DNA of 64,000 nt from Pseudoalteromonas sp. NC201 (GCF_002850255.1 NZ_CP022522.1:2479125-2543124), one strand, 5' to 3'. Numbered from the stretch's first letter, positions 1 through 9,207 are shown. The notes: a model not told the origin generated them from the letters alone. Translations and numbers: made by a program.

Positions 1-768
1 CTTTTTGGATGTGTCACCACAGCGCCATTAGCGCCAAAGTTAGATGTACCTAAGAAGCCACTACTAAAAAAGTCTGTTTATCAAATCAGCTATAGTACCG
101 AACTTAATTCTGCACGAATTAAATCAGTGCAATTGCCCGCTCACCCACTTGCTCAAGGTGACACAGTCTACATCAATGCCGATAAGGTAAGCTTGACTGA
201 TACACTGAGAAAGCAGATTGTTGCTTTACTTGAGAAAAAAGGCCTGAAAGTTGTTGCAGCTAAAAACGCAAACTACACGCTAACAATTCATCAACTTGAT
301 TTGGAATTTGCAGCCAATAAAACGTACGCACTGGATAGGCCAAGAAACCCACATCCACATATTGCTGAACTTGCTCAAAATTCGCCAGCATTTCAATGCA
401 CTAATATTGTGGCTTCAGTCAGTATGCGCCTAGCACACCAAGCTTCGTCAGATGTTGTCTGGTTTGCCAAATCATCAGTAGATAGCGCTGGATTTCAAGG
501 GATCCCTTTACAATTCACATTTACTGAAGTGGAAAAAATAGAAAACGAGCACGATGTACTGTCGTTTATTGTGGCCCAAAATACCGACGAGGCGCGCCGT
601 CAACGTGGCGAAAAGCCCGTTGATATTCCTCCTTACAAGGTAACTAAAACGGTTTCGCCGCTCGAGAAAACCGCTGGTGCATGTACCCAAACCGAAGTAT
701 CAGCGCTAACAGCGGATATGCAAAAACACTTGGCCGAGAGTTTAATTGAAAAGCTAAACGTTAAGTAA
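1..768 (+). CDS. Lipoprotein of unknown function (5' end outside window)
   Basis: The reading frame is open from the first base, and its first four codons read Leu-Phe-Gly-Cys, a good lipobox. The window therefore opens at the end of the signal peptide, and the mature lipoprotein begins at the Cys encoded by bases 10-12. A GTG at 127 could be mistaken for the start, but the lipobox in the same frame upstream argues against it. The mature part (about 250 residues) has a beta-alpha look early on, with a stretch about parsing the peptide into short strands (VYINADKV, YTLTIHQLDL), and two Cys residues near mid-protein and the C-terminus. I do not recognise the family. It is probably anchored in the outer membrane. 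It lies 119 bp before a two-component system in the same direction, with no proof of co-transcription. Confidence 0.7.
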   Translation, partial: LFGCVTTAPLAPKLDVPKKPLLKKSVYQISYSTELNSARIKSVQLPAHPLAQGDTVYINADKVSLTDTLRKQIVALLEKKGLKVVAAKNANYTLTIHQLDLEFAANKTYALDRPRNPHPHIAELAQNSPAFQCTNIVASVSMRLAHQASSDVVWFAKSSVDSAGFQGIPLQFTFTEVEKIENEHDVLSFIVAQNTDEARRQRGEKPVDIPPYKVTKTVSPLEKTAGACTQTEVSALTADMQKHLAESLIEKLNVK

Positions 769-887
769 CATAAGTACTCGCCAGTTTGACAGAGGTCAAC
801 TGCTGGCTGGCGCTACACTTATTTACAGACAATGACTCTTTTAGAATTATACTCGACGCAGAAAAATAAAAAGTTCGGAGTAAAGAC

Positions 888-1595
888 ATGGAGCAATACG
901 GCACAATCTTATTGGTTGAAGATGACACTTCATTAGCGCAATGGGTCGCTGAATATCTTGATAATCAAGGTTACAAAACACATTGCTGCTACCGCGGTGA
1001 TGAAGTCGTTGAACGTGTTAAGTCACTAGACCCCGACCTTGTTTTACTTGACCTTATGCTCCCCGGTAAGGACGGTATCAGCGTATGCCGTGACTTACGT
1101 CAGTTTTATAGCAAGCCTGTTATTATGCTCACAGCCAAAGATGAAGAAATGGATGAAGTCATCGGTTTGGAAGTTGGCGCTAGCGATTATGTAATCAAGC
1201 CTGTGCGTCCTCGCGCCTTACTCGCTCGTATAAAAGCGAATGTTCGCGCTGCACAAGAAAAACCACAAGATCATCAAGCTGCCAATCACGAACTCGTGGT
1301 GGGACATTTATGTATCGACACTCAAGCTCGCAAAGTCAGTGTTGCAGGTCAAGAAGTCATCGTCTCTAGTGCCGAATACCTACTACTGCAATTTTTAGCC
1401 AGTCACGCTGGTGAAGTTGTCTCTCGCGATGCGGTTTTTAAAGCGACAAAAGGGAGAGAATATGACGGCCTCGACAGAAGCGTCGATGTGCTCATTTCTG
1501 CCCTACGTAAAAAGTTTAATGATGATCCTCAAAACCCAGAAAAAATTAAAACGGTGTGGGGTAAAGGGTATCTACTCGTACCATCAGCTTGGTAA
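888..1595 (+). CDS. OmpR/PhoB-family response regulator (RstA-like)
   Basis: This 235-residue protein has an N-terminal receiver domain (about 1-120) and a C-terminal winged-helix DNA-binding domain (about 135-235). The receiver is canonical: acidic cluster E11-D12-D13, phospho-acceptor Asp at about 55 in the LLDLMLPG segment, and switch Lys at about 104 in VIKPVRP. The C-terminal part carries the usual RSVDVLISALRKK recognition-helix segment and the GYLL wing. A clear ribosome site (GGAG, 7 nt spacing) sits before the ATG. The histidine kinase gene follows 21 bp downstream, so the two are almost certainly one operon and a cognate pair. The pair resembles RstA/RstB in organisation, but the signal and target genes cannot be read from the sequence. 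Confidence 0.93.
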   Translation: MEQYGTILLVEDDTSLAQWVAEYLDNQGYKTHCCYRGDEVVERVKSLDPDLVLLDLMLPGKDGISVCRDLRQFYSKPVIMLTAKDEEMDEVIGLEVGASDYVIKPVRPRALLARIKANVRAAQEKPQDHQAANHELVVGHLCIDTQARKVSVAGQEVIVSSAEYLLLQFLASHAGEVVSRDAVFKATKGREYDGLDRSVDVLISALRKKFNDDPQNPEKIKTVWGKGYLLVPSAW

Positions 1596-1616
1596 TGAAG
1601 GTCGCAAGCTAATATC

Positions 1617-2903
1617 GTGAAAAAACTCTATATCTACTTACTCGCTGGTGCGTTAATTTCGATCTTCGCTCTGGGTTGGGTGATCGACACCTATAATCAG
1701 CAAACCGCTCCCTTAGAAGATAGTTTTGAGTGGCAAAGCAAACTGATTACAGGTCTTGCCAAGCAAGTTGCAGATATTGAACAGGGAAAACGAGAAGACG
1801 CAACGGCTTTGATTGCCAAACAATTTGACATCAATATTAGCTATAAAGATGGCGAAACGCTAGCCATGCCGCTCGAGTTAAAGCAACAGATGTTACAACC
1901 TGATGGGTTAGTAATAGAAAACGAGAATGTATACCTTCTAAAAACAACCCCTAAAATGGCGCCTGACTACGTTGAACTTGAATGGCAACCTCAGGTTGAA
2001 CAGGCTGATTACGACGTATTGCTAACATTATTTTTCTACGGTGGAATTTGCGCAATATTATGGTTCATTCTCTCTCCGTTAGTTAAACGTTTGATCGTTC
2101 TCAATACTGCAGCAAAGCACTTTGCCAGCGGTAACCTAAGCGCGCGCATCGCCCCCAATCATTTCACCTATATCCGCGACTTGGAAAATACCTTTAATCG
2201 AATGGCAAGCCAAATAGAGAAGTTGATGGCTGAGAATAAGCTAATGGCCTCCAGTCTTTCTCATGACATTCGGACACCTGTTGCGTGTTTAAGGTTTGGC
2301 TTAGATGCAGCTTTAGATGAAAGTGATATCGATGCCATTCACGATTATTTAGCACGCATGGAAAAAGATTTAGATCAAATGGAGGACATGCTCTCGAGCT
2401 ATCTATCTTTTGCGACGCTTGAACAAAAGTCTCATTTACTCAAACATGAAGTAACGACTCTATCTCGCTATGGTCAAGATCTAATGCAGCAAATGCAACC
2501 AAAGCTACAAAAGAACCAGTTGTCTGGTCGCGTAGAAATTCCTGAACAATTAATGATCCATGGCGACTTACATTGGCTTGCAAGAGCGATAAGTAATTTG
2601 ATCAGCAATGCCTGTGACTTTGCCACTGCCAGTGTGTTATTAAGTGCACACCATACCGAGCATTGGCTCATTATTACCGTTGAAGACGATGGCCCTGGGA
2701 TCGCGAGACAAAATTGGGATAAAGTCTTTAGTCCTTTCTTTCAAGAGCAAACTCACCGTAACCGTGCAGGTAAAAGCTACGGCTTAGGCCTTGCAATCGT
2801 TGCAAAAGTCATGGATTGGCATCACGGTACAGCCACCGTTAACCAGTCAGAGCGATTAGGTGGCGCAAAATTTGTGCTTTCGCTACCCTGTAAAGAAAAA
2901 TAA
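1617..2903 (+). CDS. Sensor histidine kinase (RstB-like), partner of the upstream regulator
   Basis: This is a 428-residue inner-membrane kinase. Two membrane helices (about 4-23 and 134-152) flank a periplasmic sensor region of about 110 residues; a HAMP linker (about 155-208) leads to the dimerisation/phosphoacceptor domain with H216 in the motif SHDIRTP. The ATPase domain shows the N box (SNLISNACDFA), the G1 box (EDDGPGIA), an F box (FSPFF) and the G2 box (YGLGLAI). The start is a GTG at 1617, which places the first helix correctly. It autophosphorylates on H216 and should pass the phosphate to the Asp of the regulator encoded 21 bp upstream. The periplasmic domain has no family I recognise, so the stimulus is unknown. 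Confidence 0.92.
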   Translation: MKKLYIYLLAGALISIFALGWVIDTYNQQTAPLEDSFEWQSKLITGLAKQVADIEQGKREDATALIAKQFDINISYKDGETLAMPLELKQQMLQPDGLVIENENVYLLKTTPKMAPDYVELEWQPQVEQADYDVLLTLFFYGGICAILWFILSPLVKRLIVLNTAAKHFASGNLSARIAPNHFTYIRDLENTFNRMASQIEKLMAENKLMASSLSHDIRTPVACLRFGLDAALDESDIDAIHDYLARMEKDLDQMEDMLSSYLSFATLEQKSHLLKHEVTTLSRYGQDLMQQMQPKLQKNQLSGRVEIPEQLMIHGDLHWLARAISNLISNACDFATASVLLSAHHTEHWLIITVEDDGPGIARQNWDKVFSPFFQEQTHRNRAGKSYGLGLAIVAKVMDWHHGTATVNQSERLGGAKFVLSLPCKEK

Positions 2904-3125
2904 TTATTGTAAATAAGTCGCTACACGGTGACTTATCTCATATAGAAATAATCGTGAAAACATTAGCTTATAAGCTAAACTTTGATTTTTGAGTGCAACA
3001 ACTTAATTACGGCTAAATATCAGGCTAAAACTTGCGCTAAATCAAGGTAATTTACTCTTTTTATTTCTTTTTAATTACAGTAGATTGTCAGCGCCGTTAG
3101 AAATTTTTAGAGAAGTATAATAATT

Positions 3126-4472
3126 ATGAGCAATGTCCGAGGAGAGTTCAGCTCTCGCTTTGGTTTTATTATGGCCGCCGCAGGGTCGGCGGTAGGTTTG
3201 GGAAACATTTGGGGATTTCCAACACAAACGGCATCCAATGGTGGTGCTGCGTTTGTTTTAGTTTATCTGGTTTTGGCTTTTTGTCTTGCCTATCCAGCAC
3301 TAATGGCAGAACTCGTCATTGGTCGTCACGGCCAAGCAAATGCCGTATCTTCACTGCGCAAACTAACAAATACAGCATGGCAAAGTAAACTTGCTTTTGT
3401 TGTCGGGTTCGGCGGTATAATTTGTGCGGGTCTTATTTTAAGTTTTTATGCAATCGTGGCAGGGTGGATGTTTAGCGCAACACTTGAGCCCATCGCGGAA
3501 GTTGCCTCAATGACTCAAGTGCAATCTTGGCTTGCTGATTCCTCTATGTCACGCAATATCGTCTTTACAGCCGCCTTTATTGCACTCACAGTGCTCATTA
3601 TTAGTAAAGGCGTAGAAAACGGGATAGAAAAGTGGTCAAAGCGTTTGATGCCCGCACTTATCGGTATTTTATTCTCGTTAATTGCGTATGTATTAACCCA
3701 AGAAGGTGCCGTTGAAGGTCTTAAGGTGTATCTTGTTCCTGACTTTTCTTCTGTGCTTAATCCACAGTTACTCGTTGATGCCCTAGGGCAAGCATTTTTC
3801 TCGCTTTCGCTCGGTACCAGCGTGATGATCATTTACGGCTCATACATAAGTAAAAAAGAGAATCTAGTTTCACTTGGTGCAATGGTTACCTTAATTGACG
3901 TTTTTATCGCATTCGTTGCCGGCTTACTTATCATTCCCGCCATGTATGTCGCGCAAGCGCAAGGCGTAGAGATTTTTGCAGCTGACGGCTCACTGCTAAA
4001 TGAAGACACCTTAGTGTTTCAGGTATTGCCAGCATTGTTTGATAGCATGGGTAGCATTGGCCTGGTGGTAAGCTTCGCTTTCTTTGCTCTGATGAGTATT
4101 GCCGCACTCACCTCGTCTATTTCGATGTTAGAAGCGCCTGTTTCCTATGCTGTTGAACGTTTTGCACTAGGCAGAGTACAGGCCACCTGGATCATCGGCA
4201 CCTTGGTAACAGCCGTGAGCTTCACCATTTTGGTAAACATCGAGACGCTGTTCGGTTTTATTGTTAGCCTGACAACGAAGTTTGGTCAGCCACTACTTGG
4301 CATGCTGTGCTGTGTATTTGTCGGTTGGATTTGGCACAGAGCAAAACTGCTTAAAGAAATTGAATCAGGATGCCCGGAAGTTGGCAGTAGTTTCTTCTGG
4401 AAAGTATGGCCTTGGTACATCCGCTTCGTTTGTCCAATTGCCATTGCTGCGGTATTTTTAAATTCACTATAA
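3126..4472 (+). CDS. Sodium-dependent transporter of the NSS (SNF) family
   Basis: A 448-residue polytopic membrane protein with about 11 hydrophobic segments, the length and topology of bacterial neurotransmitter:sodium symporters such as MhsT and Tyt1. The first helix has the family signature with the Na+-binding unwound stretch (GSAVGLGNIWGFP, about residues 20-32), followed by the GGAAF segment and the AELVIGRHG loop. Family members import amino acids or similar small solutes using the Na+ gradient, which fits a marine bacterium; the substrate is not predictable here. It is a single-gene unit: 222 bp of AT-rich DNA precede it and a strong bidirectional terminator follows. No strong Shine-Dalgarno sequence is visible before the ATG. 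Confidence 0.92.
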   Translation: MSNVRGEFSSRFGFIMAAAGSAVGLGNIWGFPTQTASNGGAAFVLVYLVLAFCLAYPALMAELVIGRHGQANAVSSLRKLTNTAWQSKLAFVVGFGGIICAGLILSFYAIVAGWMFSATLEPIAEVASMTQVQSWLADSSMSRNIVFTAAFIALTVLIISKGVENGIEKWSKRLMPALIGILFSLIAYVLTQEGAVEGLKVYLVPDFSSVLNPQLLVDALGQAFFSLSLGTSVMIIYGSYISKKENLVSLGAMVTLIDVFIAFVAGLLIIPAMYVAQAQGVEIFAADGSLLNEDTLVFQVLPALFDSMGSIGLVVSFAFFALMSIAALTSSISMLEAPVSYAVERFALGRVQATWIIGTLVTAVSFTILVNIETLFGFIVSLTTKFGQPLLGMLCCVFVGWIWHRAKLLKEIESGCPEVGSSFFWKVWPWYIRFVCPIAIAAVFLNSL

Positions 4473-4483
4473 TTTCGCTCATA

Positions 4484-4509
4484 AAAAGAGGCTACGCATA
4501 GCCTCTTTT
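4484..4509. terminator. Bidirectional intrinsic terminator
   Basis: An 11-bp perfect inverted repeat (4484-4494 with 4499-4509, loop CGCA) has A-rich and T-rich ends on both sides, so it can stop transcription of the transporter gene from the left and of the acetyltransferase gene from the right. It overlaps the stop codon of the latter. Confidence 0.9.
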
Positions 4510-4954
4510 ACTTTTTCACAAATAACATATCCTGATGCGGGATCCCATCTTCTAGATAATCTTCACCTTGCTTCACAAAGCCGAGCCCCGTATAAAACTT
4601 GTCTAGATAACACTGCGCAGAAATAACTAGATTCTCATGAGTAATCTCCGTATCACAACAAGCAATCGCGCGATGCATAAGGTCATGTGCAACGCCCTGC
4701 CTTCGCAGCGTTGACGAAACAATAACACGGCCAATGGATGCAGTAGTTGCGGATTTTCTATAACAACGTGCATACGCTAAAATTTGTTCATCTTTGACCA
4801 AAAACAGATGTTGAGTTTCAGGCGCCCTATCGGTATCGTCAATTTCTGGATAGGGACATGCCTGTTCCACAACGAATACCTCTACCCTTAGCTTTAAAAT
4901 CTCAAAAAGCTCATCTTTAGTGAGCGCATCATAACTTCTAATTTTCCAATTCAT
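4508..4954 (-). CDS. elaA: ElaA-like GNAT-family N-acetyltransferase
   Basis: The protein (about 148 residues) closely follows the E. coli ElaA pattern: an early LRVEVFVVEQACPYPEID block, the acetyl-CoA binding segment IGRVIVSSTLRRQGVAHDL with the R/Q-x-x-G-x-A signature, and a C-terminal FYTGLGF...DGIPH segment. GNAT enzymes transfer an acetyl group from acetyl-CoA to an amine; the substrate of ElaA is not established. An upstream in-frame ATG at 4969 would add five residues, but the ATG at 4954 has a better purine-rich ribosome site (GAGAAGA) and matches the family start. It is a single gene, ending inside the shared terminator with the NSS transporter. Confidence 0.88.
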   Translation of the reverse strand: MNWKIRSYDALTKDELFEILKLRVEVFVVEQACPYPEIDDTDRAPETQHLFLVKDEQILAYARCYRKSATTASIGRVIVSSTLRRQGVAHDLMHRAIACCDTEITHENLVISAQCYLDKFYTGLGFVKQGEDYLEDGIPHQDMLFVKK

Positions 4955-4967
4955 TTTCTTCTCTGTC

Positions 4968-5000
4968 ATACCAATTAGCTTTACTAAGACTGATTGGTAT
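4968..5000. repeat. Short inverted repeat ATACCAAT...ATTGGTAT
   Basis: Eight-base arms (4968-4975 and 4993-5000) with a 17-base centre sit just upstream of the acetyltransferase start. The same border-like word occurs as ATTGGTAT near 42274 at the end of the second dispersed repeat copy. It could be a remnant of a short dispersed element or an operator; the sequence does not decide. Confidence 0.4.
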
Positions 5001-5016
5001 CGTTATGCTTAAAACA

Positions 5017-5044
5017 AAAACGCCCAGACAAAGCTGGGCGTTTT
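5017..5044 (-). terminator. Intrinsic terminator of the Spo0M-like gene
   Basis: Perfect 11-bp stem (5017-5027 with 5034-5044, core CGCCCAG/CTGGGCG, loop ACAAAG) followed on the minus strand by a run of T. It lies 17 bp after the stop of the leftward gene at 5061. Confidence 0.9.
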
Positions 5045-5060
5045 AGAGTAAATTAAGTGA

Positions 5061-5804
5061 TTATGAGAACAGCCGCTCCAACTGATCGCACAATTGAGAG
5101 ATATTGACGTGATCGTGCTCAATTGTGAGATCGACGTATCCATCCCCTCGAAACGCTCTGTCCAACTCTATCAGTACATGAGTTCGATGTGCTTCAGGTA
5201 CAAACGAAAGCTCAACTTCTTGTAGTCCAAATAATGCACGTGAGTTTGGTCGGTATTCTAGTTCTTGGTAACAACCAGAAACAGACTGAAACTCGGACGC
5301 TCGTAAATAGCCCTTTTCTACATCCGCTTTCACTAAATGGAAGCCTAAACGCTCCATCGCTGTCATACATGCTTTCACTGCTTCATTTGGATAAATGTGT
5401 AAAGCATCTTTGTCTGATGGGTCGATGGCTAAATCAATGTCTAAGCCTGTTTCAATCCAAACATGACAACGGTTGAAGCCCGCATTTATTTCTGTGATTG
5501 GTGTTTCTGAATGAAGTCGAGCTTCAAAAGGAATAACTTTTTCTTCGCCTGGGCCTATCGTGAAATTATTACCTACACGCCAACGGTCAATAACATGATT
5601 ACTAAAATATTCTCCGTCTTCCCCTTCAACCTTAACTCTTGTCATTAGCGCAAGTTCTAAACCTGTTACTTCTTGGCTAACGTCACCGCCTTTTACTACA
5701 ATTTGCGCTTGAAATTTCTGTCCCGGGTGCAAATGCTCTGTTTCCAATACAGTGTCTACTTTTGCCGCACCGATACCGACAGATGCTAGGATCTTCTTAA
5801 ACAT
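5061..5804 (-). CDS. Spo0M-like sporulation-control family protein
   Basis: The protein (247 residues from the chosen start) begins MFKKILASVGIGAAKVDTVL and contains the LHPGQ and GGDVSQEVTGLEL segments typical of the Spo0M (SpoOM) family, an arrestin-like beta-sandwich fold. The family was named in Bacillus, where Spo0M affects sporulation, but it is common in non-sporulating bacteria, where its role is unclear; a cytoplasmic scaffold or regulatory role is only a guess. The longer frame reaches 5846, but the ATG at 5804 has a clear GGAG site about 6-8 nt upstream and matches the family N-terminus, so I use it. It is a single gene with its own terminator. Confidence 0.87.
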   Translation of the reverse strand: MFKKILASVGIGAAKVDTVLETEHLHPGQKFQAQIVVKGGDVSQEVTGLELALMTRVKVEGEDGEYFSNHVIDRWRVGNNFTIGPGEEKVIPFEARLHSETPITEINAGFNRCHVWIETGLDIDLAIDPSDKDALHIYPNEAVKACMTAMERLGFHLVKADVEKGYLRASEFQSVSGCYQELEYRPNSRALFGLQEVELSFVPEAHRTHVLIELDRAFRGDGYVDLTIEHDHVNISQLCDQLERLFS

Positions 5805-5935
5805 TACGTCTCCTGTCCGGTATGTCCTTACCTGCATCATAACCATATTTTTTCCAACTTGTCAGCGAAAATTTATAATTTATATATCAGGAGGTTTTGG
5901 TACACTGCTCATATCTTGGATAAAAATTTAAAGTT

Positions 5936-7507
5936 ATGGAACTGCTCTATTTTGCTGTCGCATTTGCATGCGGATTTTCTGTTTATCAATTAAAGCTTCC
6001 TCCTTTGATTGGTTTTTTGATGGCGGGCTTTGTCTTAAATCTACTTGGCCATAAAACCACAGACTTACTTACTCAACTTGCAGATCTTGGTGTAACGCTG
6101 CTGCTTTTTAGCATAGGTTTAAAATTACGAGTTGGTAACCTGATAAAGCCTCAGGTTTGGGCGCCTGCGAGTATGCACATTATTACCAGTACGGCGTTTT
6201 TCGCTAGCCTGTTGTTGATGCTAGGGGCGATGAGCCTACCTTTATTTACTAATCTAGACTGGCAAAGCGCTTTATTGGTTGGTTTTGCATTTAGCTTTTC
6301 CAGTACCGTTTTTGCGGTAAAAGTGCTGGAAGAACGTGGTGAAATGGCAAGTCTTCACGGTAAAATCTCAATCGGTATTTTGGTTATGCAAGATATCTTT
6401 GCGGTTATCTTTCTCGCCGTCAGTACGGGCAAAGTACCCAATATTTGGGCACTGGCACTGCTTGTGGTGCTACCGCTTGTACGTCCAGCTATGTTTTGGG
6501 TATTAAGCCGCTCAAAGCACGGTGAGCTACTCCCTCTTTTTGGCTTCTTTTTTGCGTTAGTCGCAGGTTATCATGCCTTTGAATTTGCGGGCCTAAAAGG
6601 TGATCTCGGTGCGCTGATCATGGGTATGATTTTCGCCCCACATAAAAAAGCCGGTGAGTTATCAAAATCACTATTGAATGTAAAAGACATCTTGCTTGTT
6701 GGTTTTTTCTTGAATATTGGTCTGAATGCCACGATTACACTGGACGCACTTTTAATAGCGATTCTACTGGTAATTGTTCTACCGATTAAAGTCTCATTTT
6801 ATTATCTCTTCACCAATATGTTCAAATTGCGTGCTCGTACATCGCTATTGAGCGCTTTCACACTCACTAACTATAGCGAGTTTGGTCTTATCGTGTGTGC
6901 CGTTGCATCTGCTTCTGGTGCGGTTGCTCCTGACTGGCTAGCAGTAGTTGCTATTGCTGTTTCTATTACTTTTGTGATCGCGTCTCCGCTCAACAAACGC
7001 TCGAACGAGGTCTACGTTAAATTAGAGCCTTGGTTATTAAAGTTTGAGAACCAAGACCGTTTAGAAGAAGAGCTTCCGGTAAATCTTACCGACACCAAGA
7101 TCGTTATATTTGGTATGGGAAGGATTGGAACGGGTGCTTACGAAACAATACAGGCCAGCTTCCCAGATACCGTTGCTGGTGTAGATATTAAGCCTGAAGT
7201 AGTTGAAAAACATGTTTCCCGAGGGCGCAGGGTATTAACTGCTGACGCAACCGACCCTGATTTTTGGCAGCGTGTAAATCATTCTGAAGTAGAAATGGTT
7301 ATGCTCGCGATGCCTAAACATATGCAGAATATTTATGCACTCGAGCAGCTCAAAGCATCAGGCTACAACGGCCAAGTTACCGCCATTGCAAACTACCCAG
7401 ATCAACAGAAAGAATTAGAAGAAATGGGTGTGAATTCTACCTACAACTTCTATTTAGAAGCGGGTAGTGGCTTTGCAGAACACGTAAAAGAGAAATTATT
7501 TACTTAA
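5936..7507 (+). CDS. CPA2-family cation:proton antiporter with TrkA-N domain (Kef/YbaL type)
   Basis: This 523-residue inner-membrane protein has about 11-13 transmembrane segments (residues 1-360) of the Na+/H+ exchanger fold, including PPLIGFLMAGF near the start and the LLLFSIGLKL segment typical of Kef proteins. A cytoplasmic TrkA-N Rossmann domain follows, with the nucleotide-binding GMGRIG at about 393-398 and an acidic residue at the end of the second strand (VDIKPE). Kef-type proteins exchange K+ (or Na+) for H+ under control of nucleotides bound to this domain. The TrkA-C domain found in some relatives is absent. It is a single-gene unit with a hairpin just downstream. Confidence 0.9.
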   Translation: MELLYFAVAFACGFSVYQLKLPPLIGFLMAGFVLNLLGHKTTDLLTQLADLGVTLLLFSIGLKLRVGNLIKPQVWAPASMHIITSTAFFASLLLMLGAMSLPLFTNLDWQSALLVGFAFSFSSTVFAVKVLEERGEMASLHGKISIGILVMQDIFAVIFLAVSTGKVPNIWALALLVVLPLVRPAMFWVLSRSKHGELLPLFGFFFALVAGYHAFEFAGLKGDLGALIMGMIFAPHKKAGELSKSLLNVKDILLVGFFLNIGLNATITLDALLIAILLVIVLPIKVSFYYLFTNMFKLRARTSLLSAFTLTNYSEFGLIVCAVASASGAVAPDWLAVVAIAVSITFVIASPLNKRSNEVYVKLEPWLLKFENQDRLEEELPVNLTDTKIVIFGMGRIGTGAYETIQASFPDTVAGVDIKPEVVEKHVSRGRRVLTADATDPDFWQRVNHSEVEMVMLAMPKHMQNIYALEQLKASGYNGQVTAIANYPDQQKELEEMGVNSTYNFYLEAGSGFAEHVKEKLFT

Positions 7508-7517
7508 ATTAGTATTG

Positions 7518-7547
7518 GTTCTCAGTATCATAATTGGTACTGAGAAC
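7518..7547 (+). terminator. Probable terminator after the antiporter gene
   Basis: Ten-base perfect stem GTTCTCAGTA/TACTGAGAAC (7518-7527 with 7538-7547), 10-nt loop, followed by TATTTT, starting 10 bp after the stop codon. The T run is weak, so termination may be partial. Confidence 0.6.
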
Positions 7548-7783
7548 TATTTTCATATTCAGATCATCGTGTTACATCTAGACGTCCATCTTATTATTTC
7601 ATTCCACTCATTATTCGATTTACAAAGCTTTACATCCAAGATGGTAATTTGCCCTCACTTCAGAGTAAACTGATCACATCGGACATGGCGTAAGTATCTA
7701 TTTTATGAACAAAAAATTGATACCAAATGCCTTTTGAACATCGTGTCACTGGATTGTGAACAAGCTATACCTTTGGGGGTTTT

Positions 7784-8071
7784 ATGATTAAGAATAAATC
7801 TAATGGTCAATTTTCTGCAGTAGTGGATGACGTCAAGGCTGCGCCTTTTTCAGACCTCCAAGAAAGGCTGGATGCAATTCAGGACGGTGGTATGACAGCG
7901 TTGGCAATTCGCAATATCCTATTTCATAAAATGCTCGATATGCATTCCGTACCAAACGATCACTATTTAAGGGATGAAGAAACCCCGAACCGGTTGGACG
8001 ATCCAAAACTAATTGAAAAGTTAAATGAACTAGGCTTTTTCCGCAGCAAGCCTTCATCACAACTACACTAG
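7784..8071 (+). CDS. Small protein of unknown function (95 residues)
   Basis: The gene has a G-rich ribosome site just before its ATG and a good terminator 30 bp after its stop, which supports it as a real transcription unit. The product is soluble and helix-rich with no signal peptide or membrane segment. A central motif, MTALAIRNILFHKMLDMHSVPNDHY, and an acidic, proline-containing stretch follow. I do not recognise the family. The 276 bp before it contain the antiporter hairpin and AT-rich sequence, and no neighbouring gene shares its direction closely, so context gives no functional clue. Confidence 0.65.
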   Translation: MIKNKSNGQFSAVVDDVKAAPFSDLQERLDAIQDGGMTALAIRNILFHKMLDMHSVPNDHYLRDEETPNRLDDPKLIEKLNELGFFRSKPSSQLH

Positions 8072-8099
8072 TAAAGATTTAGGGAGCCTACTCTCCCAC

Positions 8100-8132
8100 A
8101 TAGGCTGACAATGCCCGTCGTCAGCCTATTTT
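8100..8132 (+). terminator. Intrinsic terminator
   Basis: Ten-base stem ATAGGCTGAC/GTCAGCCTAT (8100-8109 with 8120-8129) followed by TTTT. It ends the small unknown gene at 7784-8071. Confidence 0.8.
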
Positions 8133-8220
8133 CCCCTCCCAAGCACGAGCTTCACCTTTGAAAAACTCTCCCATACCGAAATTAATTCATTGCAAATATG
8201 TAGTTCTGAATAGTGAAGAT

Positions 8221-9207
8221 CTAGTCACCCTGAGATGATTTAAGTGGTGAGTTACTTTTTTTCTTCGGTAATAAGGCTTTCCAAGCCTGCTCAAATGGCT
8301 TCAAATAAATCGCGGTAAGTGAATCATGTCCCGCATCATATTGCCCAACTCCAATGGTAATTTTACCCGCACTCGAGGCCTTAATAAGCGAGCCATACAT
8401 ACGATCCCAAATGGCAAGTGCTGAGCCTAAATTGGTATCAAAATGGATTGGATTGTCACTGTGATGTACTTGGTGCTGTGCAGGACTAATAAACCAATCT
8501 TCTAGCTTGTCACCCCAACTCAGCCATATATGTGAATGCCTTAAATTGGCCCCAAAAATATTAAACAAAAAGACAAACGCATTCGCACCCAGAATATCGT
8601 ACATGCTCAAGCTGCTGCCAAATACATAATACCCTACTCCAACCACTATCCCTTGAGTTAATGCCATACGACAGGCGTACAGGTAACTTTCAACGGGATG
8701 TGAGCGATAAATGGTAAAGGGGGTCAGGACTTTTGCAGAATGGTGAACCTTGTGAAACTCCCAAAAGAATGGGATTTTATGTAGGATCAGATGCAGCAGG
8801 AATCGAGTGAGGTCATCGACTATAAACAAAAATAACGTAAATAGTCCAATCACTACCCATTCTGGCGCTTCTAGATATAACGCAGGACCAAAGAGCGCTT
8901 CAAGTCCACCGGATAATCCTAGCGCCACCGGTACCATAGTCAACACGATAGGCGTAAACGTCGCCGCCTTTATCAACCGATTTGTGATCAATAAACAGTA
9001 ATCGAGCTTGGCGCTTTTGCACCACCAGACTTGCTTGGGAAACAGAAACTTTAAAAAACCTCTACCAGAGCGCGCTTTTTCTGTGGCGATATAAACAGGA
9101 ACAGCCATCAAAATGGCACTAAACAAGTATGGCAAATACACTCTTTTATTGGCATCGAACAAGTAGCCTGGGAGTTCAGTAATGCTTTGCCATAGTTGCT
9201 CTAACAT
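8221..9207 (-). CDS. Sterol desaturase / fatty acid hydroxylase family membrane protein
   Basis: About 328 residues with several membrane-spanning segments and the histidine clusters that bind a di-iron centre: HLILH (HX3H), HKVHH (HX2HH), LRHSH and HQVHH (HX2HH). Members of this superfamily hydroxylate or desaturate lipids (sterols, fatty acids, carotenoids) using O2; the substrate here is unknown, and sterols are unlikely in this kind of bacterium. Starts at 9222 (TTG), 9219, 9213 and 9207 share the frame; the ATG at 9207 has the best ribosome site (GGAA, 7-nt spacing) and is used here. The gene follows the iron-uptake operon in the same direction after 100 bp with a strong hairpin, so it is probably separate. 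Confidence 0.85.
   Translation of the reverse strand: MLEQLWQSITELPGYLFDANKRVYLPYLFSAILMAVPVYIATEKARSGRGFLKFLFPKQVWWCKSAKLDYCLLITNRLIKAATFTPIVLTMVPVALGLSGGLEALFGPALYLEAPEWVVIGLFTLFLFIVDDLTRFLLHLILHKIPFFWEFHKVHHSAKVLTPFTIYRSHPVESYLYACRMALTQGIVVGVGYYVFGSSLSMYDILGANAFVFLFNIFGANLRHSHIWLSWGDKLEDWFISPAQHQVHHSDNPIHFDTNLGSALAIWDRMYGSLIKASSAGKITIGVGQYDAGHDSLTAIYLKPFEQAWKALLPKKKSNSPLKSSQGD

Noticed and set aside
769..887. Imperfect inverted repeat CAGTTTGAC...GTCAACTG after the first gene
   Set aside because: The stem has a bulge and no T run, so I could not support it as a terminator.
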